7,109 bases of DNA. Origin: an uncultured Mesorhizobium sp. (lineage in GTDB: Bacteria; Pseudomonadota; Alphaproteobacteria; Rhizobiales; Rhizobiaceae). Position 1 is the stretch's first letter. The number at the start of each line of letters is the position of its first letter. A model generated the notes under the pieces. That model ran no database searches, was not told where the DNA came from, and saw only the letters and a program-made list of their open reading frames with translations. Made by a program: the position numbers and the translations under genes. The stretch covers positions 1-7,109 of the forward strand of contig CATMOC010000187.1 of NCBI GenBank assembly GCA_950071955.1, written 5' to 3'. This document shows positions 1-5,502 of the stretch, one piece after another.

Positions 1-1886
1 CGGTCGCCGAGAAGGTCGAGAGCGGCGATTTCCTCTATCTCCAGTTTTCCGGCCACGGCTTCCAGCAGACGGCGGCCGATCCGTCGACCGAGACCGACGG
101 GCTCGACGAGATCTTCCTGCCGAAGGACACCGGGCGCTGGGTCGATCGTAGCAAGGGCATGCCGAACGTGCTCACCGACGACGCCATCGGCGACGCGCTC
201 GACCGCATCCGCGGCAAGGGTGCCTTCGTATGGGTCGTCTTCGATGCCTGCCACTCGGGCACCGCGACGCGCGCGGCGCCGCTCGAAGACGTGCAGGAAC
301 GCAAGGTGGATGCCGAGGCGCTCGGCATGCCGCCAGAAGTCCTGACCGAAGGGTCGGCGTCCCGCGACCTTGGCGCGCGCGAGGCGCCCGTGGAGGAGAT
401 CGGCTCGACCGGCGCGGAAGCTGCCGGAGAGGGCGGCCTGGTGGCCTTCTTCGCCGCGCAGACTAACGAGACGACGCCGGAAATGCCGCTGCCGCGCGGC
501 GCAGAGAACGCGGTGCGCTACGGCCTCTTCACCCATACGATCTTCTCGAAGCTGGCCGAAAATCCCAACATCACCTACCGGCAGCTCGCCGAAGGCATCC
601 TGCAGCACTACGCCAGCATCAACCGTACCAGCACGACCCCGCTCTTCGAGGGCGACCTCGACGCGCCAGTCTTCGGCACCAGCCTCGACGAATACATTCC
701 GCAATGGCCGATCGCGGTAAAGCCGGACGGCGTCACCGTCTCGGGCGGATTGCTGAACGGTCTTGTTCCCGGCTCGCGGCTCGCCATCGTCGAAAAGCCG
801 GGCGACGCCAGCGCGGACGCGATCGGCGTCCTGGAGGTGAAGAGCGCCGACAATTTCTCCAGCCGCGTCGCGGTCGCGCGCGAGGAGGAACCGGCCGCCG
901 TGTCGGGTTCGCCCGAAGCGAAGACGAAGGTCCGCTCCCTCGGCGACATCCCCGAGGGCGCCTTTGCGCGGCTGACGGAAGCGCAGTTCGATTTCACGCT
1001 CACCGTTGCGAAGCCCGAAATGTCGGATGCCTATTCGGACAAGATCGGCATGGTCGACGAGATCCTCGAAAAGATCGCCGCCGACGACACGACCCAGCTT
1101 CGCATCGAACTGGTCGAACCGGGTGCGCCGGCCGACCTGCGGCTGGCTCTACTCGCCGAGTCCGACCTCGACGGCGCCTCGTTCGACGCCAGTGGCGACC
1201 CGGCGCTGTGGTTCCTGCCCGAATCGGGCGAACTGTCGTTCGTCGACGGCCGGCGCCCGCCATCGGTCGTCATGGTGAGCGACGACGAGGAGGCGATCGG
1301 GGAGGCCATAGAGCACTATCTGACACGCGTCTATCGCGCCACCAACCTCGCCCGCATCGGCAGCGCGTCGGAATATGGCGCGGACGAGATCGACGTTTCC
1401 TTCACGTTGAAGCGGGGCGAGAGCGGCGAGACGGTGCCGATCTCCAGCACCGACCTGCCCACCGGCGTCCCGGGCGACCGCGTGAGCGTGCGGGCCAGGA
1501 ACAACACCGGCATCGCCGTCGACATCAACGTGCTCTATGTCGGCAGCGACTATTCCATCACCTTCATGGCCAAGGAACGGCTGCAGCCTTCCGCCACGCT
1601 GGAACGCGAATTCCTCGAATTCACCGAGGACAGCTACGGCCGCGAACTGATGGTGGCGATCGTCTCGGAGGCGAAGCCGCTGACGCCGACGCTCGACCTC
1701 GGCTTTCTCGCCCAGGATGGTCTCCGCTCCGTCCATCGCGGAAGCGGGCCCGAAAGCGTCGCGGACCTGATCCAGAACATGGGCATGGGATCGGCTACCC
1801 GCGCGGCCAAGGCCGTTGGCGGCGGCGAGCAACGCCAGCGCGGCGCCGTGATGCTCTATCCCATGCAGACAAAGCCGAAATCCTGA
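1..1886 (+). CDS. Metacaspase-like caspase-family (peptidase C14) protein, N-terminus outside the window
   Basis: The reading frame is already open at the left edge (first full codon at 3), so 627 C-terminal residues are visible and the true start lies upstream. The caspase p20 core is clear: the catalytic His is in FSGHG (codon 54-56) and the catalytic Cys in FDACHSG (codon 249-251). Between them TETDGLDEIFLPKD (from nt 87) matches the acidic metacaspase segment. The Asp two residues before the Cys and this acidic segment are metacaspase features linked to Arg/Lys specificity, unlike animal caspases. The domain continues to about nt 690 with FFAAQTNETTPE and YGLFTHTIFSKL, standard in bacterial caspase-family proteins. 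A C-terminal region follows; around nt 1450-1670 (PGDRVSVRARNNTG, then VLYVGSDYSITFM) it resembles DUF4384-type beta domains, a tentative call. It leads two small genes. A signal peptide cannot be judged because the N-terminus is missing. Confidence 0.93.
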   Translation, partial: VAEKVESGDFLYLQFSGHGFQQTAADPSTETDGLDEIFLPKDTGRWVDRSKGMPNVLTDDAIGDALDRIRGKGAFVWVVFDACHSGTATRAAPLEDVQERKVDAEALGMPPEVLTEGSASRDLGAREAPVEEIGSTGAEAAGEGGLVAFFAAQTNETTPEMPLPRGAENAVRYGLFTHTIFSKLAENPNITYRQLAEGILQHYASINRTSTTPLFEGDLDAPVFGTSLDEYIPQWPIAVKPDGVTVSGGLLNGLVPGSRLAIVEKPGDASADAIGVLEVKSADNFSSRVAVAREEEPAAVSGSPEAKTKVRSLGDIPEGAFARLTEAQFDFTLTVAKPEMSDAYSDKIGMVDEILEKIAADDTTQLRIELVEPGAPADLRLALLAESDLDGASFDASGDPALWFLPESGELSFVDGRRPPSVVMVSDDEEAIGEAIEHYLTRVYRATNLARIGSASEYGADEIDVSFTLKRGESGETVPISSTDLPTGVPGDRVSVRARNNTGIAVDINVLYVGSDYSITFMAKERLQPSATLEREFLEFTEDSYGRELMVAIVSEAKPLTPTLDLGFLAQDGLRSVHRGSGPESVADLIQNMGMGSATRAAKAVGGGEQRQRGAVMLYPMQTKPKS

Positions 1887-1903
1887 CGCGACGAGTGGCC
1901 ATC

Positions 1904-2347
1904 ATGAGAGGCTCCGACCCGATCCCGCTCTTTCCCCACGCATCCGCGGTCGGCGCGCAGGCTCCGCGCCCGGCGCTCGCCCGGCGCCTTGCCGCCGGGC
2001 TGCTCGCGGCCGGAATGGCTTTCTCCTCCACACCGGCATGGTCGGGATCCTGCGGACTGTGCGCCAGGCAGGTGGTCATCAACCCGTCGCTCGCCGAGTG
2101 TCTGCTGGGCAACTACGAGGTCCTGGCGACGGGCGGCGACGGCGGCGCGATCGCCGTCGACCTGACGGATTGCGAGCAGTCGCGCGGCATCGTGGAAGCG
2201 CTGCCCTCGGCGGCCGCCAGTCCGCCGGAGCCCGACCTGCGCTTCCTCGTCTCGCGCGGGCAACTCGAATGCCTGAAGCGCACCCTCGAGCGGCCGGGCG
2301 CGGTCGTCGATCCCGTCACCACGATCGACCTGAGCGCCTGCGAATGA
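1904..2347 (+). CDS. Small six-cysteine exported protein of unknown function
   Basis: This 147-residue protein is not one I can name. The ATG at 1904 lies 17 nt after the caspase stop; a GTG at 1895 is an in-frame alternative, and neither has a strong ribosome binding site. The N-terminus looks like a signal peptide: an unusually long n-region ending in ARR (residues 26-28), a hydrophobic stretch AAGLLAAGMAF (30-40) and a possible signal peptidase I site after AWS (45-47). The mature part has exactly six cysteines (C50, C53, C66, C90, C123, C146), starting with CGLC, a CxxC motif. This suggests a small disulfide-bonded periplasmic protein or a redox/metal site. Its stop overlaps the next start, so it is probably translationally coupled and co-transcribed with its neighbours. 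No catalytic motif is recognised, and a role as partner of the caspase-like protein is inferred from context only. Confidence 0.8.
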   Translation: MRGSDPIPLFPHASAVGAQAPRPALARRLAAGLLAAGMAFSSTPAWSGSCGLCARQVVINPSLAECLLGNYEVLATGGDGGAIAVDLTDCEQSRGIVEALPSAAASPPEPDLRFLVSRGQLECLKRTLERPGAVVDPVTTIDLSACE

Positions 2348-3000
2348 GCGACGCCGGCGGCCAGAAGAGCGTGAGACCGTCTCGGCTGACGAAGACCGCC
2401 GTGGCTTTGCCGGATGTTGCCAACCACGACCTCAAGGAAGAGGACAATCCCTTCACGCACAGCGACTGGCGCATGCTGGGCTATGCCTGGAGCGGATTCG
2501 CGCTGCGCGTCCTGCTGGTGCTCGCCACCGTCTTTTCTGGCTACCAGTACCTGCAGGCGCGCGAGGAGAGGCGCATCGAGCGGACCCTCGAACTGGTCGA
2601 ACTGTGGGAACGGCCGGAGTACCAGGCCGCGCAGCGGGCACTGAAACGCCGCCTGGGCGACCTCAACCAGCGTTATCGTTCGGACCTCGGAGAAAATCCC
2701 TCGCCGAAGGAACTCGCGATCTTTCACGACCGCGTCGGTGTCGAGGCGATGCAGGAGGCCGGCGGCACGATGCCGCTCGCCGACTTCCGCGACGAGTTCG
2801 ACCGGATCGTCTATTTCCTGAACCGGCTGTCCTTCTGCGTGGAGGGAGGTCTGTGCTCGCGCTCCGTCGCAGATGCCTATTTCCGCGATTTCGCGCGCTC
2901 GTTCTGGGACTATTTCTCCGGCTTCGTCCGGCAGGAGCGGCGTCGCGGCTCTCCAAACTTCGCCAGGCCGATCGAGGACTATCTCGCCGCTTCCGGCTGA
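2344..3000 (+). CDS. Single-pass membrane protein, DUF4760-like
   Basis: This 218-residue protein starts at an ATG that overlaps the previous stop as ATGA, the arrangement of translationally coupled operon genes. The first ~45 residues are polar. One transmembrane helix follows (about 50-68, GFALRVLLVLATVFSGYQ), then a helical soluble domain of about 150 residues. The domain starts with ERTLELVELWERPEYQAAQ (79-97) and later has the hydrophobic FDRIVYFLNRLSFCVEGGL segment (152-170) and FRDFARSFWDYF (180-191). The pattern 'x-W-x-x-PEYQxAR ... FLNRLxxxVxxGL ... FxxxFxxxW' resembles DUF4760, a helical family without known function; this is from memory, not a profile search. The positively charged YLQAREERR just after the helix suggests the soluble domain faces the cytoplasm, but topology is uncertain. 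It could be the membrane component of a unit with the caspase-like and cysteine-rich proteins. Confidence 0.82.
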   Translation: MSDAGGQKSVRPSRLTKTAVALPDVANHDLKEEDNPFTHSDWRMLGYAWSGFALRVLLVLATVFSGYQYLQAREERRIERTLELVELWERPEYQAAQRALKRRLGDLNQRYRSDLGENPSPKELAIFHDRVGVEAMQEAGGTMPLADFRDEFDRIVYFLNRLSFCVEGGLCSRSVADAYFRDFARSFWDYFSGFVRQERRRGSPNFARPIEDYLAASG

Positions 3001-3004
3001 TCCC

Positions 3005-3039
3005 CCGCCGCTCCGCCGACATCGCGGGCGGAACGGCGG
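3005..3039. terminator. GC-rich hairpin between convergent genes
   Basis: The arms at 3005-3017 and 3027-3039 pair over 13 positions with one mismatch (3011 against 3033) and enclose a 9-nt loop. The hairpin lies 4 nt after the membrane-protein stop and about 22 nt beyond the stop of the converging protease gene. No T-tract follows on either strand, so it is not a textbook intrinsic terminator. It may act as a transcription barrier or protect the mRNA 3' end. Confidence 0.45.
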
Positions 3040-3061
3040 CGGATTCAAGCGGCCATTCGCC

Positions 3062-4138
3062 TCAGTTCTTGCTCGCTATGCCGTTCACCCACTGGAAGTA
3101 GGGGATGTTCAGGCGCAGCGCGACGTTCTCCGTGCTCGTCTCGGCGATGTTGATGCCGATGATGTGCCGCTCCTTGGTGTCGCCGTTGAACTCGTAGACG
3201 GCCGAGCCGCTCGATCCAGGATAGGTGTCGCACAGATAGGTGAAGTTGTTGATCGAGGCCGTGCCGGGGTCGATGTCGCAGTTGGTGGCCCACATGGTGC
3301 TCACCGGCTTGTCGCCGGGGTAGCCGACAATGTTGGCGCGCAGCGCGTAGACCGGATCGTAGGCCGAATAGCCCATCCAGCCGACCGCCTCGCCGGCCGG
3401 CGCGTCGAGGATCAGGATACCCAGGTCCCAGGGCACGACCGACCCGTAGAAGCCCTTGTAGTTCGAGATGTAGCCTTCGAGGATGTGGGCATCTGTGAAG
3501 CCGTACTTGCCGTAGGGCGCGTTGCCCTGTCCGTTAAGGCCCGGATAGAACTCGTAATCGGCGAGCCAGCCGCCGGCGTCGTGATTGTAGAGGCAGTGGG
3601 CGGCGGTGATCACCGTCCTCTTTCCGATCAGCGTGCCCGAGCAGATGCTCCATTCGCCGTCCTTGGTCATCGACCAGATCTGGCCGATGGTGTTGAACGG
3701 ATAGGCCTTGGTCTGCGTGACCTGCACGCGGTCGTCCTCGCCGAACACCTGGCGGGACTCTTCGGCGAAGGCCGGGTCTTCCGTCGTGCCAGGCTTCTCG
3801 GCGGCGGGCGCCGAGGTGCCGGACATGGCGCCTTCAATGGCCTTCTTGAGTTCATCGCTCGGCGCCGTCGTCGCATCGCTGGAACGCGAGCGCGTGGTGA
3901 ACGCACGCTCCATCTCCGCGCCGTCCGGGAAGGAAAGGTCGCGCGAGGCTTCGCTGTCGTCCAGCTTCGGAGCGAGGTCGACGATCGACCGGCTCGCGAG
4001 GTCCGGCATCTCGATCGAGGCGCGCGGCGCCTCTCCCGAACCGGGGTTGCCCGATGCGCTTTGCGCATGGGCAAGCGTTGCGGGAATGCCGGTCGCCGAG
4101 AGTGTCAGCGCCAGCATCGTCATATTGCAGAATTTCAT
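3062..4138 (-). CDS. Secreted trypsin-like serine protease, S1B/V8-like (COG3591 type)
   Basis: This 358-residue protein has a Sec signal peptide with probable cleavage after AHA (residues 23-25). A low-complexity, charged and Ala/Ser/Pro-rich stretch to about residue 138 follows, then a chymotrypsin-fold domain. The catalytic triad is visible: His181 in ITAAHC, Asp238 in PWDLGIL and Ser310 in YPGSSGSAVY. The GSSGS serine motif, with no GDSGGP, and the compact C-terminus point to the V8/glutamyl-endopeptidase-like S1B group rather than true trypsins; the substrate residue cannot be inferred. Likely disulfides are C166-C182 and C287-C303. The start at 4138 was preferred over an ATG at 4273 because it follows GGGAG by 10 nt and places the signal peptide exactly at the N-terminus. 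The gene is divergent from the trypsin gene. The long segment before the domain may be an inhibitory propeptide. Confidence 0.92.
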   Translation of the reverse strand: MKFCNMTMLALTLSATGIPATLAHAQSASGNPGSGEAPRASIEMPDLASRSIVDLAPKLDDSEASRDLSFPDGAEMERAFTTRSRSSDATTAPSDELKKAIEGAMSGTSAPAAEKPGTTEDPAFAEESRQVFGEDDRVQVTQTKAYPFNTIGQIWSMTKDGEWSICSGTLIGKRTVITAAHCLYNHDAGGWLADYEFYPGLNGQGNAPYGKYGFTDAHILEGYISNYKGFYGSVVPWDLGILILDAPAGEAVGWMGYSAYDPVYALRANIVGYPGDKPVSTMWATNCDIDPGTASINNFTYLCDTYPGSSGSAVYEFNGDTKERHIIGINIAETSTENVALRLNIPYFQWVNGIASKN

Positions 4139-4148
4139 GAAAACAGTT

Positions 4149-4153
4149 CTCCC
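4149..4153 (-). promoter_or_regulatory. Ribosome binding site of the V8-like protease
   Basis: On the minus strand GGGAG stands 10 nt before the ATG at 4138. It decides between this start and the longer frame from 4273, whose extra 45 residues look like translated leader sequence. Confidence 0.65.
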
Positions 4154-4169
4154 AAGCCCTTCGAAGCGA

Positions 4170-4188
4170 ACACTACTCGCAATAGTGT
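4170..4188. promoter_or_regulatory. Interrupted palindrome in the divergent protease promoter region
   Basis: ACACTA (4170-4175) and TAGTGT (4183-4188) form a perfect 6-bp inverted repeat with a 7-bp spacer. It lies 31 nt upstream of the V8-like protease start and about 200 nt upstream of the trypsin start. It sits in the only intergenic region shared by the two divergent genes, so it could be an operator for a dimeric regulator. A hairpin in the 5' leader of the minus-strand gene is an alternative. No confident -35/-10 pair was found for either gene. Confidence 0.4.
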
Positions 4189-4379
4189 CCGTATCGTGAT
4201 CCCCGAAAAGCGCAGCGATGGCAAGCGCCTGCGAACAGAGTTTCTGAAACCCGCGAAGCATCGGGCGCCGCATTTATTCCTCAAAGGTCCTGACAATTCG
4301 CTTTCGTTCGGCCGCACCCCTGTCTTAGATGTTCGGCATCGGATGCCCAGGGTGGGGTCTGTCATGGCAACGAAGTCTC

Positions 4380-4385
4380 AGGAGG
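4380..4385 (+). promoter_or_regulatory. Perfect Shine-Dalgarno selecting a TTG start
   Basis: AGGAGG followed by T gives a full match to the anti-Shine-Dalgarno sequence, 5 nt before the in-frame TTG at 4391. The in-frame ATG at 4364 has only a GGTGGGG stretch upstream. The better site and the cleaner signal-peptide N-terminus favour TTG. Confidence 0.65.
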
Positions 4386-4390
4386 TAACT

Positions 4391-5422
4391 TTGATTCGAT
4401 CACGCAAACTCAATGGGGTCGCCTTTGCTGCGGCACTGGCGGTAAGTGCTTGCGCAATAAATAATGTAGCCATCGCGCAGGATTCTTCCGTTGCGGCAGC
4501 TGCAAAGCCGGAGAGCTCGCCCATGAGCCGCGTCGCTGCGGCCAGGAAGGCGGCGCGCGCGAGCGGCGAGGACAGCCGCGTCATCGGCGGGACGCCGGCC
4601 GAGGAAGGTGCCTGGCCGTTCCAGGTCGCGCTGCTGATCAGTGACTATCTCGACGACAACCCCGCCACGCAGCTCGACGCCCAGTTCTGCGGCGGCAGCC
4701 TGATTTCGCCCGAATGGGTGCTGACGGCAGCTCATTGCCTCTTCGAGTACGGAGAAGTGGTGGATCCGCGCGGAGTCACGGTGCTGGTGGGGGCCACGCA
4801 TCTCGCGGGGGGCGAGCGCATCCAGGCCGCGGAGATCATTCCGCATGAGGGCTACGATCCGGCGGGCTTCGACAATGACCTTGGTCTGATCCGGCTTTCC
4901 AGGCCCGCCAGCCAGGCTCCGATCAAGCTGACCCCTTCTGACGTGCCGACGGGCAACGCGATGGTCACCGGATGGGGCAAGATGGCCGATGGCGGCTTTC
5001 CGGAAAACCTGATGCAGGCCGACGTCGAACTGGTGACGAATGACGCCTGCAACTCTGGCATCAAGAACATCTATGCCCGTGATCTCGAATCGCTGCTGCG
5101 CAATTTCAGCCAACGCATGCGCGTGAGCGAGGAAGGCATCCAGAACGCCAAGGCGTTCATCGTCCAGAACATGTCCGATCCGCTCACTGGCAACATGATC
5201 TGCGCCGGCGTCGCCAGTGGCGCGCGCGACGCCTGCAACGGCGACAGCGGCGGTCCGCTGTTCATGAACGGCGACGGCGGACAGGTGCAGGTCGGCATCG
5301 TGAGCTGGGGCGAAGGGCCGCTCGATTCCAACATCGCTTGTGGCCACGAGAACGCTTACGGCGTCTACACCCGCGTCGCGAACTATCGCGACTGGATCGG
5401 GTCCAAGACCGGCGTGAAGTAG
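4391..5422 (+). CDS. Secreted or lipid-anchored trypsin (S1A) zymogen
   Basis: This 343-residue chymotrypsin-family protease carries the triad His115 (LTAAHC), Asp163 (DNDLGLI) and Ser286 (GDSGGP). Asp280, six residues before Ser286, is the trypsin Asp189 equivalent, and WGEG and YGVYT supply the open S1 pocket, so cleavage after Arg/Lys is expected. A signal peptide is followed by a propeptide ending SR63|VIGG, the classic activation site that frees the Val64 N-terminus. Cysteines pair as C100-C116, C220-C271 and C282-C317. About 50 residues separate C220 and C271, far longer than in ordinary trypsins. The TTG start at 4391 is chosen for its perfect Shine-Dalgarno; the ATG at 4364 would add nine residues. 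VSAC (18-21) fits a lipobox, so lipoprotein processing competes with signal peptidase I cleavage after AIA (27-29). The gene is divergent from the V8-like protease gene. Confidence 0.94.
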   Translation: MIRSRKLNGVAFAAALAVSACAINNVAIAQDSSVAAAAKPESSPMSRVAAARKAARASGEDSRVIGGTPAEEGAWPFQVALLISDYLDDNPATQLDAQFCGGSLISPEWVLTAAHCLFEYGEVVDPRGVTVLVGATHLAGGERIQAAEIIPHEGYDPAGFDNDLGLIRLSRPASQAPIKLTPSDVPTGNAMVTGWGKMADGGFPENLMQADVELVTNDACNSGIKNIYARDLESLLRNFSQRMRVSEEGIQNAKAFIVQNMSDPLTGNMICAGVASGARDACNGDSGGPLFMNGDGGQVQVGIVSWGEGPLDSNIACGHENAYGVYTRVANYRDWIGSKTGVK

Positions 5423-5443
5423 CACTGCGCTTCGCGATCAACG

Positions 5444-5478
5444 AAAAACCCGGATCGGCGTCGCCGATCCGGGTTTTT
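5444..5478. terminator. Symmetric bidirectional intrinsic terminator
   Basis: AAAAACCCGGATCGGC (5444-5459) pairs perfectly with 5463-5478 around a 3-nt loop, giving an 11-bp GC-rich stem flanked by A5 and T5. Read on either strand it is a stem followed by a T-tract. It lies 21 nt after the trypsin stop and 24 nt beyond the hemA stop, so it should terminate both converging genes. Confidence 0.9.
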
Positions 5479-5502
5479 CTCGTTTCCAGCCGCGTCGGAA
5501 GC

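Noticed and set aside
1149..1832. Minus-strand open frame inside the caspase gene
   Set aside because: It is His/Arg/Gly-rich reverse-strand noise opposite a continuous family-like coding sequence.
2035..2053. Lipobox in the six-Cys protein
   Set aside because: The residues before C50 (S-G-S) lack the aliphatic -3 position, so signal peptidase I cleavage after AWS fits better.
4139..4273. N-terminal extension of the V8-like protease to an ATG at 4273
   Set aside because: It would bury the signal peptide behind 45 atypical residues and ignore the GGGAG site in front of the ATG at 4138.
4290..4330. CTGACA (4290-4295) as -35 of a trypsin promoter
   Set aside because: No acceptable -10 occurs at 16-18 bp; TTAGAT lies too far downstream.
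2873..4363. Very long plus-strand frame upstream of the trypsin
   Set aside because: It runs antisense through the V8-like protease, whose catalytic motifs and signal peptide are real. It is a by-product of high GC content.
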